A stretch of DNA of 64,000 nt from Mycoplasma sp. CAG:776 (GTDB lineage Bacteria; Bacillota_I; Bacilli_A; RF39; UBA660). The stretch is from positions 10,189-74,188 of the forward strand of contig FR903053.1 of the NCBI GenBank assembly GCA_000438195.1, in the 5' to 3' direction. A model generated the notes under the pieces. That model was not told the origin of the DNA, did no database searches, and was given only the letters and a program-made list of their open reading frames with translations. Shown here piece by piece: positions 25,152 through 33,962 of this stretch (the first letter of the stretch is position 1; each line of letters opens with the position of its first letter). A program made the position numbers and the translations under genes.

Positions 25152-25179
25152 TTGAATTAGTTAGTAAAATATATAATAC
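25152..25179 (+). promoter_or_regulatory. Probable promoter of the intergenic RNA
   Basis: TTGAAT at 25152-25157 and TAATAC at 25174-25179 are 16 bp apart. A perfect TATAAT overlaps at 25172-25177 but at a short spacing. Confidence 0.45.
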
Positions 25180-25183
25180 TTAA

Positions 25184-25455
25184 ATTAATAGAGTATTAGG
25201 TCTGCCTACTTTTGGTTGTAGATATTAACTGTTATATTGTTTTTAACAATAATAGTTGATGCCTTTTTTGGTTGAAGCCAATTTATAAATTTGGGTAAAT
25301 TGTACCTCACTAACTAAAAAATACGCCTTTCTATGTTTTCCAAAACCCTTAAGTAAAGTAGGTAAAGCTCAAAACTTTGTTATGAAGGCAAATGGAGAAA
25401 TAATCAAGAAAAAACGTTCAACAATTTTCGCAATATTTTTATAATTGTTTTTTTA
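25184..25455 (+). ncRNA. Candidate stand-alone structured RNA, about 240-270 nt
   Basis: A gene-free stretch contains nested pairings. CCTACTTT (25205-25212) pairs exactly with AAAGTAGG (25355-25362), closing a large domain. Inside it are a long hairpin with arms 25227-25241 and 25245-25257, and a hairpin TTGG/CCAA at 25268-25281. GCCTT (25325-25329) can pair with AAGGC (25385-25389). It is preceded by a promoter-like sequence and ended by an intrinsic terminator at 25420-25455. No ribosome site or open frame of note is present. It is G/C-richer in patches than its surroundings. I could not match it to tmRNA, RNase P or SRP RNA landmarks; a 6S-like or raiA-motif-like RNA remains possible. Confidence 0.6.
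25420..25455 (+). terminator. Terminator of the intergenic RNA
   Basis: AACAATT (25420-25426) pairs with AATTGTT (25443-25449), and seven T follow. It ends about 70 bp before the first Tad gene. Confidence 0.65.
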
Positions 25456-25525
25456 TTTTCTTTTTTAATAAAATTGACTTTTGTAGGAATTTATTATATC
25501 ATTATTATGATAAGGGTGGAAAGTT

Positions 25526-25744
25526 ATGAATAGAAGAGGCCAGGCTTTAGTCGAATATATTCTAATCATTGCTCTAATAAGTGTTATTGCAATTGCACTT
25601 GTTAATTATTTTGGTGGCTATTTAAAAGACGCTATTACCAAAACTTCTTGTAGTTTGGTAGATGAAGAGTATGTTAAAGGTGAGAAGCCTGGTGATGGGT
25701 ATTGTAAGGGGGACGAAGATACCGAAGAAAGTAACGAATCCTAA
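25526..25744 (+). CDS. Flp/TadE-type pilin-like protein
   Basis: The 72-residue protein starts MNRRGQALVEYILIIALISV, a class III (Flp-type) prepilin leader. It has positive charges, Gly at the cleavage site, Glu at the +5-like position, and then a hydrophobic helix that packs in the pilus core. The short exposed tail is very acidic and carries two Cys, which might form a disulfide. It is the first gene of the Tad locus and the best candidate for the major pilin. The stop overlaps the AAGGAG site of the next gene, so they are coupled. Confidence 0.82.
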   Translation: MNRRGQALVEYILIIALISVIAIALVNYFGGYLKDAITKTSCSLVDEEYVKGEKPGDGYCKGDEDTEESNES

Positions 25745-25757
25745 GGAGTTGACTAGC

Positions 25758-26090
25758 ATGAATAAAAAGGGACAAGCATTAGTGGAATTTGTCATTATTT
25801 TGCCTATTTTTCTATTACTTGTTCTAGGGGTTATAGATATTGGTCAAATACTTTATAATCGTACTAAACTTGAAGGAGTTATTACAGATGTCATTTCTAT
25901 GTATGAAAAAGGGATTTCTATTTCAGATATAAAAGAAGAAGTGGAGCCTTTGGAGCTGAAAATGGAGGAAGATGGTGATTATCTTTTATTTCATTTAGTT
26001 AAAGAAGTAGATATTATTACTCCAGGATTGAATTTTATTTTGGATGATCCTTATCAAATAGAAGTTAGTAGGAGTATTTATAATGAATAA
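25758..26090 (+). CDS. TadE-like minor pseudopilin
   Basis: The 110-residue protein begins MNKKGQALVEFVIILPIFLLLVLGVID, the TadE signature leader-plus-helix with conserved Glu. A short extracellular domain contains YNRTKLEG. The ATG at 25758 has AAGGAG nine bases upstream; the frame is open further upstream but without family similarity. It is likely a minor pilin that primes or caps the pilus. It overlaps the next gene by 8 bp. Confidence 0.85.
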   Translation: MNKKGQALVEFVIILPIFLLLVLGVIDIGQILYNRTKLEGVITDVISMYEKGISISDIKEEVEPLELKMEEDGDYLLFHLVKEVDIITPGLNFILDDPYQIEVSRSIYNE

Positions 26091-26445
26091 AAAAGGTCAA
26101 ACTTTGGTATTGTTTGTTATTATGATTCCTATTTTGCTGGGATTGGGAGCTTTTGTTGTAGATGTTAGCTTGGTTATTAGTAAAAATACCGAGTTGAAGG
26201 AAGTTAGTAAAACGATAATAAAAGATGTAATTGATCAGCCTACTCTCGAAAAAATAAATGATTTATTTACGGAGAATGATATTCCCATTGATCAGTTAAA
26301 AGTACAAATAAATGATGGAAGAATTAGAATTCAAAATGAATATACGATTGATAGTATTTTTGGTGCTATTATTGGAATTAAAAATTATGATATTAAAATA
26401 GATATTGTTGGTGTATGGCGTGATGGTAAAGTAATATTTGAATAA
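26083..26445 (+). CDS. TadE/TadG-like pseudopilin
   Basis: The 120-residue protein starts MNKKGQTLVLFVIMIPILLG, again a class III prepilin-like leader, but with Leu-Phe where the other two have Glu-Tyr/Phe. The charged glutamate of the helix is therefore missing, as in TadG-like proteins whose N-terminus stays in the membrane. The extracellular part is about 90 residues of mixed alpha/beta character. It is the third consecutive pilin-like gene of the locus. Confidence 0.78.
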   Translation: MNKKGQTLVLFVIMIPILLGLGAFVVDVSLVISKNTELKEVSKTIIKDVIDQPTLEKINDLFTENDIPIDQLKVQINDGRIRIQNEYTIDSIFGAIIGIKNYDIKIDIVGVWRDGKVIFE

Positions 26446-26460
26446 AAAGGAATGATTCAC

Positions 26461-27234
26461 ATGAATAATAAGGGAACTAGTATTTGTGTATTTTCAGCTA
26501 AAGGTGGAGTTGGTAAGACAATTACAACCCTTAATTTAGCAGGAATTTTTGAAATGCTTAAAAAAAAGGTTTTAATTATCGATTTTGATTTATCTGGTGG
26601 GGGAATTAGTGCAGCTTTAAATGTTCCTAATGGGAAAAGTAGTTATCATTTTGTAGATGATTATAATAATAATCGTTATCAAGATTTTAAAAATTATGTC
26701 ACAAAATATGATGATTTTATTGATGTTTTAGCCAGTCCTAAAGATCCTCGACAAGCTTTAAAAATGGATCCAAAATATGTAGAGATTATCCTTGATAAAG
26801 CTGTATTTCATTATGATATTGTACTAATTGATACTACTCATAATTTGTCAGATTTTAATGTTCTTACTTTAGATTTAGTTGATTATATTTTATTTTTAGT
26901 TACGAATGATCCTTTAGACCTTAAGAATATGAGAAGCTTGATTTCAATTTTTAAGGATACTAATTTGCAGAATTATAAAGTTATATTAAATGAAAGTATT
27001 TTTCCTTTTAAGGGTTATTTTGGTATTTATGATATTAAAAATATTATAAAGGCTAATATTGATTATGTATTATCTAAAGATTTTTATATTAAAAATATAG
27101 ATAATTTTGTAATGAATGGTAAGATTATTACTTTAGATAAGAAAGCATCTAGTTTATTTGCAAAAGATTATATGACTTTGATGGGTATTTGTACAGATTT
27201 ATTTAAAGAAGGTGAAAAGCATGAAAACGCTTAG
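26461..27234 (+). CDS. TadZ/CpaE-like MinD-family ATPase
   Basis: The 257-residue protein has the deviant Walker A of ParA/MinD proteins, S-A-K-G-G-V-G-K-T, Walker A' VLIIDFDLSGGG and a VLIDTTH switch. Proteins of this type in Tad loci place the secretion machine at a cell pole or site. The ATG at 26461 is preferred over the one at 26452, since AAAAGGA lies at proper distance from it. No receiver domain is present, unlike in CpaE of Gram-negatives. It overlaps the secretion ATPase gene by 14 bp. Confidence 0.85.
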   Translation: MNNKGTSICVFSAKGGVGKTITTLNLAGIFEMLKKKVLIIDFDLSGGGISAALNVPNGKSSYHFVDDYNNNRYQDFKNYVTKYDDFIDVLASPKDPRQALKMDPKYVEIILDKAVFHYDIVLIDTTHNLSDFNVLTLDLVDYILFLVTNDPLDLKNMRSLISIFKDTNLQNYKVILNESIFPFKGYFGIYDIKNIIKANIDYVLSKDFYIKNIDNFVMNGKIITLDKKASSLFAKDYMTLMGICTDLFKEGEKHENA

Positions 27235-28552
27235 AGATGCTTTTGATGTTAAAATAAAGCAAAAAAAACAGGATATTTTAAATGATTATGATATATTTCC
27301 TGATAAAAAGCTATTAGATAAGCTTAGAACAGAGATTATTGAGAATTTAATTGATAATGAAATGCCTAGTAATATTAGTCTTACAGAATGGATTAATAAT
27401 GAAATTGATAAAACTATTGAGGGTTATGATTTAACTAATTTAGAGCGAAGTCATTTATTTAATTTAATTGATAATGAAATTAATGGTTTTGGTCCTATTT
27501 CAGAATTATTAGAAGATGATAATATTACAGAAATTATGATTAATTCGCCAGATGAGATTTATATTGAAATTGATGGAGTATTAGTAAAAGATGAAAGTGT
27601 TTCGTTTATTAATGATGATCATATTATTAGAACAGTTCAAAGACTTATTGAACCGATGGGAAGAACGATTGATGCTACAAATCCGATGGTCGATTCTAGA
27701 CTTTTAGATGGTTCAAGAATCAATGCAGTTATTCCACCTCTTTCTACTAAAGGGCCGGTTGTGACGATTCGCAAATTTAAAGAAAGTATGACAAATATTG
27801 ATGAACTTATTCGTATTGGTTCATTGACGCCTTATATGGCAAGATTTTTAGATGCGGCAGTAAGAGGAAAATTAAATATAATTGTATGTGGTGGAACTGG
27901 TAGTGGAAAAACCACTCTTTTAAACATATTAAGTGGATTTATTCAAGATAATGAACGAATTATTACTATTGAAGATGCAGCAGAATTAAAGTTAAATCAG
28001 TCTCATGTAATATCTCTAGAAACTAGAACGATGAATTATGAAGCATCTGGTGAAATTACCATAAGAGATTTGGTCATTAATTCTCTTAGAATGAGACCTG
28101 ATCGAATTATTGTTGGTGAAGTTAGAGGAAAAGAAGCTTTTGATATGTTACAAGCGATGAATACAGGTCATGATGGTTCACTAACTACTTTACATGCTAA
28201 TAGTCCAATGGATGCTTTAAATAGATTAGAGACTATGGTTTTAATGAGTGATGTTGATGTTCCTATTAAGGCTGTTAGAGAATATATTGTGAGCGCTATT
28301 GATTTAATTGCTAATATTGAAAGAATGAGCGATGGTAGAAGAAAAGTTACTAGTATTTGTGAACTTGAAAATTTTACAGATGGAGAGATTAAATTAAATG
28401 AAATTTTTGCTTTTAAACAAAAAGGGCTTACAGAACATGGAGAAGTTGATGGGGAATATATTTTGTATGAAAGAATTCCTAAAGTTTATAAAAAAATTAA
28501 AGCTAGAGGTATTCAAGATTTAGATGATATTTTTGAAGTGAAAGAAAATTAG
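27221..28552 (+). CDS. cpaF: Tad secretion ATPase TadA/CpaF (type II/IV family)
   Basis: The 443-residue protein has an N-terminal helical domain and a C-terminal secretion ATPase domain. It has Walker [14 protein letters not shown], an acidic Asp box (IIVCGG upstream, ITIEDAAEL), Walker B-like [12 protein letters not shown] and a His box [13 protein letters not shown]. It forms the cytoplasmic hexamer that powers pilus assembly. I chose the ATG at 27221 after GAAGGTG over an upstream in-frame GTG. It is the best-conserved gene of the locus and lies directly before the two inner-membrane platform genes. Confidence 0.95.
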   Translation: MKTLRDAFDVKIKQKKQDILNDYDIFPDKKLLDKLRTEIIENLIDNEMPSNISLTEWINNEIDKTIEGYDLTNLERSHLFNLIDNEINGFGPISELLEDDNITEIMINSPDEIYIEIDGVLVKDESVSFINDDHIIRTVQRLIEPMGRTIDATNPMVDSRLLDGSRINAVIPPLSTKGPVVTIRKFKESMTNIDELIRIGSLTPYMARFLDAAVRGKLNIIVCGGTGSGKTTLLNILSGFIQDNERIITIEDAAELKLNQSHVISLETRTMNYEASGEITIRDLVINSLRMRPDRIIVGEVRGKEAFDMLQAMNTGHDGSLTTLHANSPMDALNRLETMVLMSDVDVPIKAVREYIVSAIDLIANIERMSDGRRKVTSICELENFTDGEIKLNEIFAFKQKGLTEHGEVDGEYILYERIPKVYKKIKARGIQDLDDIFEVKEN

Positions 28553-28563
28553 AGAGGTGAATT

Positions 28564-29559
28564 ATGGACGGAGTTAGATTTTTACAAATAATTTTAATAT
28601 TAATCCCTTTTTTGGTAGCAATTTATCTGCTTCGTCTTTCAAAGACTCTTAGCTTAGAAAAAAGATTAGCAGACTTTGCTATTACATCTCATAAAGATTA
28701 TGAAATTTCTTTTTTTGATAAGATGAATTATTATGTTTGGAAATTTATTCGAAGATTATCTAAATTATTAAAAAAGTCAGTTGTTTTAAGGAATTATGGG
28801 GAGAAATATAATAAGTTTATTTCTTTTGAAGCCCGTGATAGAAAAGATGGTATTGATTATGTTACTTTTAAATTTGTTTATTGTTTTATTGTTTTAATTT
28901 TGGGTATTATTAGTCTTATTATTCATTATCATGACTTTGATGGAATGATTTTGCTTGTTATTCTTATTATTACCTTTTTTGTTCCAGACATCTATCTTAA
29001 TATTACTTTTAATAAGAAAAGAAAAAGAATAGAAGAAGATTTATTAAAAGCTATTATTATTATGAATAATGCTTTTGGTAGTGGGAAGAATATTATGCAA
29101 GCTATTCAAATTGTTAAAACAGAATTAGATGGTCCTATTCAAGATGAATTTGAAAAAATTTATTTAGATATTACTTATGGCCTTAGTTTAGATGTGGTCT
29201 TTAATCGTTTCTATGAAAGAGTTAAATTAGAAGATGCTAAATATATTACTTCCTCTTTAACTCTTTTAAATAAAACGGGAGGAGATATTATACGAGTATT
29301 TTCAAGACTTGAAAAGTCTATTTTGGATAAGAAGAATTTACGAAATGAACTTACTAGTTTGACTAGTTCTAGTCGTTTTGTATTTCGTTTTCTAGCTTTT
29401 TTACCTTTTATTTTTATGTTTATTATTTTTGTTCTTAATCCTAAATATTTTAATCCTCTTTTTTCTTCTTCTATAGGAATTATGGTTTTAATTTTAATTA
29501 CTGCTTTATATCTTCTTTATATTTGGATTATTAAAAGAGTTTTAGAGGTGAAGATATGA
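28564..29559 (+). CDS. TadB-like pilus platform protein (type II secretion F domain)
   Basis: The 331-residue protein has an N-terminal helix, two central membrane helices (about 105-145) and two C-terminal helices around a GspF domain. The domain carries NNAFGSGKNIMQAI and LLNKTGGDIIRVF, the usual F-domain features. Together with the TadC-like protein encoded next (4-bp overlap) it forms the membrane platform rotated by the CpaF ATPase. It starts behind AGAGGTGA. Confidence 0.88.
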   Translation: MDGVRFLQIILILIPFLVAIYLLRLSKTLSLEKRLADFAITSHKDYEISFFDKMNYYVWKFIRRLSKLLKKSVVLRNYGEKYNKFISFEARDRKDGIDYVTFKFVYCFIVLILGIISLIIHYHDFDGMILLVILIITFFVPDIYLNITFNKKRKRIEEDLLKAIIIMNNAFGSGKNIMQAIQIVKTELDGPIQDEFEKIYLDITYGLSLDVVFNRFYERVKLEDAKYITSSLTLLNKTGGDIIRVFSRLEKSILDKKNLRNELTSLTSSSRFVFRFLAFLPFIFMFIIFVLNPKYFNPLFSSSIGIMVLILITALYLLYIWIIKRVLEVKI

Positions 29560-30254
29560 GAGATAGTGTTTTTGCTAAAATTTATCCTAAAAAAACTATT
29601 GATAGAGTAGAAGCTAAAATTAGATTATTAGGTGTAAATAATCATTATAATCTATTTATGCTTTTAAATTTTAGAGTACTTATTTCTTTGATTTTATTTG
29701 TATTATTTCTTTTAATATCGAATATTGGTTATATTTTAGCTCCTATTATTGCTATTTTATTTTATTATTTTAGTGAAATGGTTTTATTAGATTATCCAAT
29801 TAAAAAACGAGCTAAAAAATTAGAAAAAGAAGCTTTATTCTTTTTTGAAGTATTACTTCTTACTTTGGAAAGTGGAAGAAATTTAGGCCATGCTCTACAA
29901 TTAACAACTCTCAATATTGATTCAGAATTATCTAGTGAATTTAAGAAAACTTTAGAGGAAGTAAAACTTGGTAAAAGCCTTAACGAGGCTTTAAATGATA
30001 TGAAAAAAAGAATTCCTAGTGAAGCGATTAATAATGCTCTTTTAAATATGGTGGAATCAAATTTATTTGGAAATAGTATTTTAACTTCCATGAATAATCA
30101 AATTGATTTTTTAAGAGAAAAACAAATGCTTGATGTTAAATCAGAAATTAATAAGTTACCAACTAAGGTTAGTATTATTAGTGCTTTATTTTTTGTTCCT
30201 ATTATGTTACTTATTATTTTAGCACCAGTTTTACTTGATTATATTTTAGGATAG
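29556..30254 (+). CDS. TadC-like pilus platform protein
   Basis: The 232-residue protein is a short GspF-domain protein with two membrane helices at about 45-85 and a C-terminal one, and with LLTLESGRNLGHALQ matching the F-domain core. It overlaps TadB by ATGA. It is the last recognisable Tad component; no prepilin peptidase and no secretin are encoded in the locus. A peptidase must therefore be supplied from elsewhere, and absence of a secretin fits a single-membrane cell. Confidence 0.88.
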   Translation: MRDSVFAKIYPKKTIDRVEAKIRLLGVNNHYNLFMLLNFRVLISLILFVLFLLISNIGYILAPIIAILFYYFSEMVLLDYPIKKRAKKLEKEALFFFEVLLLTLESGRNLGHALQLTTLNIDSELSSEFKKTLEEVKLGKSLNEALNDMKKRIPSEAINNALLNMVESNLFGNSILTSMNNQIDFLREKQMLDVKSEINKLPTKVSIISALFFVPIMLLIILAPVLLDYILG

Positions 30255-30282
30255 CTTTATACTTTTAGTAGAGGTGGTATGT

Positions 30283-30708
30283 ATGGGTAAAGTTGCCAAA
30301 GATTATCTTCAAGAGTTAGAATTACAATATAAAGTATTAAGAGATCAATATTTAGTAGAACATCATTATTGTGAAAAAGTTGTGAGTGAAGAAGCTAAAG
30401 AGGGATATATTTATGATCCTGGTGCTAGAGTTTATTATAGTTATGAGGCTATTAAAGGAAAAGAACCTGAGTTAGACAGAATAGTTGAATTGCAAATGAA
30501 AATTAATCGTTTTAAAAAGACATCTTCTATTGCGAATACTTTTAAAGTTTTAGCTATTATAGAAAGTGTTATCAGTGTTATTGCTTTTTTCTATTTTGGA
30601 TATGGAGTTTCTTATTCTTTCAGTTTCTTTATTCTTTTTAGTGGTGTTATTTTATCTTTTATACTTTGGGGCATTGCTAAATTAGCAGAAGTTTTAAGAA
30701 ATAAATGA
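30283..30708 (+). CDS. Small two-helix membrane protein, unknown
   Basis: The 141-residue protein has a cytosolic N-terminal half with charged helices (KDYLQELELQYKVLRDQY) and a C-terminal pair of membrane helices separated by a short loop (GYGVSYSFS). No motif is recognised. AGAGGTGG lies just before the ATG at 30283; an in-frame GTG at 30274 is the alternative. It follows the TadC-like gene by 28 bp and may be part of the pilus operon, but nothing in the protein proves it. Confidence 0.6.
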   Translation: MGKVAKDYLQELELQYKVLRDQYLVEHHYCEKVVSEEAKEGYIYDPGARVYYSYEAIKGKEPELDRIVELQMKINRFKKTSSIANTFKVLAIIESVISVIAFFYFGYGVSYSFSFFILFSGVILSFILWGIAKLAEVLRNK

Positions 30709-30724
30709 TATATGGGAGTATTAT

Positions 30725-31213
30725 ATGGAAGAGAAAGTTGTTTTAATTGATTATGATGAAATATATGCTGATGAAATTGATGAGATTGAAAGACAAGAAT
30801 GGGGTGTTAATGGTGAAAGTATACGGGAAGAAATAAGTGATAATTTAGTTATTAAATTAGCAAAATATCAAGAGAAGATTGTTGGTTGTGCTTATGCTAA
30901 AGTAATTGGAGATTTATTTTACATTGAAGTTATTATTGTTAAACCGGAATATCAACATCAACATATCGGTTCTTTATTTATGGATTATTTTTTAGAATAT
31001 GCTAAAGAACATAAGTTAGCTAATATGGTAGGTGAAGGGGTTTGTACCAATGGTCGCTTAAATATTGAGGGCATTATGAAAAAATATGGTTTTTTAGAAG
31101 TGTTTCGGGTTAAAAATTATTGGGGTGCTCGTTATCCAGAAGCTAGCTGTAAATCATGTGGCCAAAAACCTTGTGTTTGTACGGGTGTTATTTTTGTTAA
31201 ACATCTTTATTAA
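30725..31213 (+). CDS. GNAT acetyltransferase with Cys-rich C-terminal tail
   Basis: The 162-residue protein has a GNAT core with the acetyl-CoA motif as P-E-Y-Q-H-Q-H-I-G-S (VKPEYQHQHIGSLFMDYF), in which the usual R/QxxGxG/A is relaxed. A C-terminal knuckle CKSCGQKPCVC has four Cys in 11 residues, followed by a final strand. The tail looks like a small zinc or metal-binding site. Substrate unknown. It is separated by only 16 bp from the membrane-protein gene and ends convergently with the metalloregulator gene, overlapping it by 17 bp. Confidence 0.8.
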   Translation: MEEKVVLIDYDEIYADEIDEIERQEWGVNGESIREEISDNLVIKLAKYQEKIVGCAYAKVIGDLFYIEVIIVKPEYQHQHIGSLFMDYFLEYAKEHKLANMVGEGVCTNGRLNIEGIMKKYGFLEVFRVKNYWGARYPEASCKSCGQKPCVCTGVIFVKHLY

Positions 31214-31598
31214 TTTGTTTTTCTAAATTAGTTAAAGTGGTTTCATCTATAAAGTGTTCTAACTTTTCTACTTGTTCTAAACAGAATTGCTCTTTATTTA
31301 AATTTTTTAAAAATGTTTCTAATATCTGGTGTCTGTGATATAAATAGGCACCTATTTTTATGCCATTTGGGGTAAGAATAATATTGTTATTATTAATTGA
31401 TACTAATTCTAAAATTTTTAATTTGCTAATCATCTTACTACAAGATGATTTTTTGATGTTTAGATTTTTACTTAAAGAAGTAATGGTTATTTTATTATCT
31501 TTATTTCGGTAAATCATTTCTAAATAGTCTTCCATTGGATAGGTTATTTTTTCTTTATTATGAATGTAGGTAGTTAAAGTATAAAAATCATTATTCAT
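31197..31598 (-). CDS. DtxR/MntR-family metal-dependent repressor
   Basis: The 133-residue protein has the DtxR/MntR winged helix starting YPMEDYLEMIYR and continuing ITSLSKNLNIKKSSCSKMISKL. A dimerisation/metal domain follows with GAYLYHRHQILETFL and EQVEKLEHFID, where His and Glu side chains bind Fe or Mn. There is no SH3-like third domain, so its size is like MntR. It is divergent from feoAB across an 87-bp gap containing a perfect inverted repeat. Repression of ferrous-iron uptake in the presence of iron is the straightforward inference. Confidence 0.9.
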   Translation of the reverse strand: MNNDFYTLTTYIHNKEKITYPMEDYLEMIYRNKDNKITITSLSKNLNIKKSSCSKMISKLKILELVSINNNNIILTPNGIKIGAYLYHRHQILETFLKNLNKEQFCLEQVEKLEHFIDETTLTNLEKQINKDV

Positions 31599-31639
31599 TA
31601 GACCACAAATCCTATTCTTTTCATATACTACTATAGATG

Positions 31640-31657
31640 TTAGTTTAAGGAAACTAA
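31640..31657 (+). promoter_or_regulatory. Probable metalloregulator operator before feoAB
   Basis: TTAGTTT-AAGG-AAACTAA is a perfect 7-bp-arm palindrome midway between the regulator and feoA. It overlaps the expected start of feoA transcription, just after TATAGAT at 31632-31638. Sequence and position resemble DtxR/MntR boxes. Confidence 0.7.
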
Positions 31658-31685
31658 TAAATTATATGAAGGAGAATTATTTTTT

Positions 31686-31919
31686 ATGATGACATTAGAT
31701 CAAATGAATTTGAATGATATTGTTAATGTAATAAATATTTATGGAGAATCAAGAATTAAAAGAAGATTATTAGATTTGGGATTTATCCCAGGTGAAGAAG
31801 TAAAATGTGTTTTGATTAGTCCTTTTAAAGATCCTAAAGCTTATAAGATTGCTGGTAATGTTATTGCTCTTAGAAGTATAGATGCAAGAAATGTTGAGGT
31901 TACTTATGAAAAATGTTAA
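31686..31919 (+). CDS. feoA: FeoA, ferrous iron transport accessory protein
   Basis: The 77-residue protein has the SH3-like FeoA fold with RRLLDLGFIPGEEVKCV and NVIALRSIDARNVEV. It assists the FeoB transporter, possibly by stabilising or activating it. AAGGAG precedes the start, and two adjacent ATG codons are possible. Its last 14 bp overlap feoB, so the pair is co-translated. Confidence 0.95.
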   Translation: MMTLDQMNLNDIVNVINIYGESRIKRRLLDLGFIPGEEVKCVLISPFKDPKAYKIAGNVIALRSIDARNVEVTYEKC

Positions 31920-33891
31920 AGTGGCTTTGATTGGAACTCCCAATGTAGGGAAGTCTACTATTTATAATACTCTTACTCATAATCATGAACATACAGGGAA
32001 TTGGGCAGGTAAAACCGTTGGAGTTAGTAGTGGAGAGTGTGTTTATGAAGGAATTACTTATACTTTTTATGATTTACCAGGAACTTATTCTTTAATTAGT
32101 AAATCAAAAGAAGAAGTTGTGGCAACAGATTTTATTGTTTTTTCCTCTTTTGATGTAGCAGTTGTTGTATGTGATGCGACTAGTTTAGAAAAAGGAATTC
32201 ATTTAGTATTACAAACGAAAGAAATATGTAAGAATGTAGTTGTTTGCGTGAATTTAATTGATGAAGCTAAAAAGAAAAATATTGAAATTGATTATGAATT
32301 ATTAGAAGAAAGACTTGGAAGTCCTGTAGTTCCGGTTAGCGCAAGAAATAATATAGGATTAGATCGGTTACTTCAGGCTATTCGGGATGCAAAAAATAGC
32401 GATTATTTAGATATTGATTATGGAGTTTTAAATAAAAGTATTCAGTATTTATTACCCAAAATTCAAACTGACCAATATAATCCTAAATGGATAGCTTTGA
32501 AAGTTTTAGAAAACAATCATTATTATCAAGAAAAGTTTCGAGAATTAGGGATATTAAAAGATACAGAAAATTTTGCTCTTGATTTGGATGTTAATTTGGA
32601 AATAGTTTTGAAAATTGCTAAAAAAACAAAAGAATTACTTAAAAATGTCGTTATCTATCATGATGTTGGTTATGATGCAAAAGAAAGAAAAATTGATAAA
32701 ATATTGACTAGTAAAATATGGGGTATTCCTATTATGCTTGCTATTTTATTTGTTTGCTTTTATATTACTATTGTGGGAGCAAATTATCCATCTAGTCTCA
32801 TGTTTCAATTTTTCTCTTCCTTAGAAAGTCCGATTACTCAATTTTTAAATTTTATTCATTTACCACAAGTTGTTATTGATTTATTAGTAACGGGAGTATA
32901 TAAAACACTTTATTGGGTTGTTTCTGTTATGTTACCACCGATGCTTATATTTTTTCCTTTATTTACTTTTTTAGAAGACTTAGGAGTATTACCTAGAATA
33001 GCTTTTAATATGGATCGTGCTTTTAGTAAATGTAGAGCATGTGGGAAACAAGCACTTACAATGTGTATGGGAATTGGCTGTAATGCCGTTGGTGTTACCG
33101 GAGCAAGAATTATTGATTCAAAAAGAGAAAGAATTATTGCTATTATTACAAATATATTTATGCCTTGTAATGGAAAGTTTCCAACTTTAATTTCGATTAT
33201 TACCATTTTCTTTGTTGGACTTAATCAAAAGTGGGGATCTTTATTATGTGCTCTTATCTTAACAGGATTTCTTTTCTTAGGAATTATTTTAACTTTTCTT
33301 GTTAGTTTTATTTTATCTAAAACTTTATTAAAAGGGGAACCTTCTAGTTTTACTTTGGAACTACCACCTTACCGAATGCCTAAAATATTAGATACGATTA
33401 TTTATAGTGTTAAAAATCGAGCAATATTTGTATTAGGCCGAGCTGTTAAAGTAGCTATTCCAGCAGGAGTTCTTATTTGGATTATTGCTAATGTAACAAT
33501 TCAAGGCGTTCCTATTTTGAATTATCTTATTTCTCTTTTAAATCCTTTTGGTATTCTTTTGGGTTTAGATGGAGTTATTCTTCTAGCATTAATCTTGGGA
33601 TTTCCAGCGAATGAAATTGTTCTTCCTATTATGCTTATGTGTTATTTAAAAACGAATACTTTAATTGAAATGGATAATTTAAATTTGTTAAGTGATATTT
33701 TTGTTAGCAATGGTTGGACTATTAAAACGGCATTATGTTTTATTATTTTATTTTTGTATCGTTTTCCTTGTTCAACAACCCTTCTTACGATTCATAAAGA
33801 AACAGGAAGTAAACTTTATACTCTATTAAGTGTTATTATTCCTCTTAGTATTGGAATTATTCTTTGTTTATTTATTCATTTTATTTTTTAG
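31906..33891 (+). CDS. feoB: FeoB, ferrous iron transporter
   Basis: The 661-residue protein has an N-terminal GTPase (G1 GTPNVGKST, G2/G3 DLPGTYSL, G4 NLID), a helical GDI region, and a C-terminal membrane domain. The membrane domain has Gate motifs including the Cys-rich CGKQALTMCMGIGCNAVGV and MPCNGKFPT. It imports Fe(II). The ATG at 31906 (MKNVKVALIGTPN) is the family start; the upstream in-frame ATG at 31882 lies inside feoA. A strong terminator follows. Confidence 0.96.
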   Translation: MKNVKVALIGTPNVGKSTIYNTLTHNHEHTGNWAGKTVGVSSGECVYEGITYTFYDLPGTYSLISKSKEEVVATDFIVFSSFDVAVVVCDATSLEKGIHLVLQTKEICKNVVVCVNLIDEAKKKNIEIDYELLEERLGSPVVPVSARNNIGLDRLLQAIRDAKNSDYLDIDYGVLNKSIQYLLPKIQTDQYNPKWIALKVLENNHYYQEKFRELGILKDTENFALDLDVNLEIVLKIAKKTKELLKNVVIYHDVGYDAKERKIDKILTSKIWGIPIMLAILFVCFYITIVGANYPSSLMFQFFSSLESPITQFLNFIHLPQVVIDLLVTGVYKTLYWVVSVMLPPMLIFFPLFTFLEDLGVLPRIAFNMDRAFSKCRACGKQALTMCMGIGCNAVGVTGARIIDSKRERIIAIITNIFMPCNGKFPTLISIITIFFVGLNQKWGSLLCALILTGFLFLGIILTFLVSFILSKTLLKGEPSSFTLELPPYRMPKILDTIIYSVKNRAIFVLGRAVKVAIPAGVLIWIIANVTIQGVPILNYLISLLNPFGILLGLDGVILLALILGFPANEIVLPIMLMCYLKTNTLIEMDNLNLLSDIFVSNGWTIKTALCFIILFLYRFPCSTTLLTIHKETGSKLYTLLSVIIPLSIGIILCLFIHFIF

Positions 33892-33895
33892 TTCT

Positions 33896-33930
33896 TTACA
33901 CTCTAAGCAATATTAGAGTGTAATTTCTTT
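33896..33930 (+). terminator. Terminator of feoAB
   Basis: TTACACTCTA (33896-33905) pairs perfectly with TAGAGTGTAA (33914-33923), followed by TTTCTTTTT. Confidence 0.85.
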
Positions 33931-33962
33931 TTAAATGTATTATAATAATATTGTGATTTATT

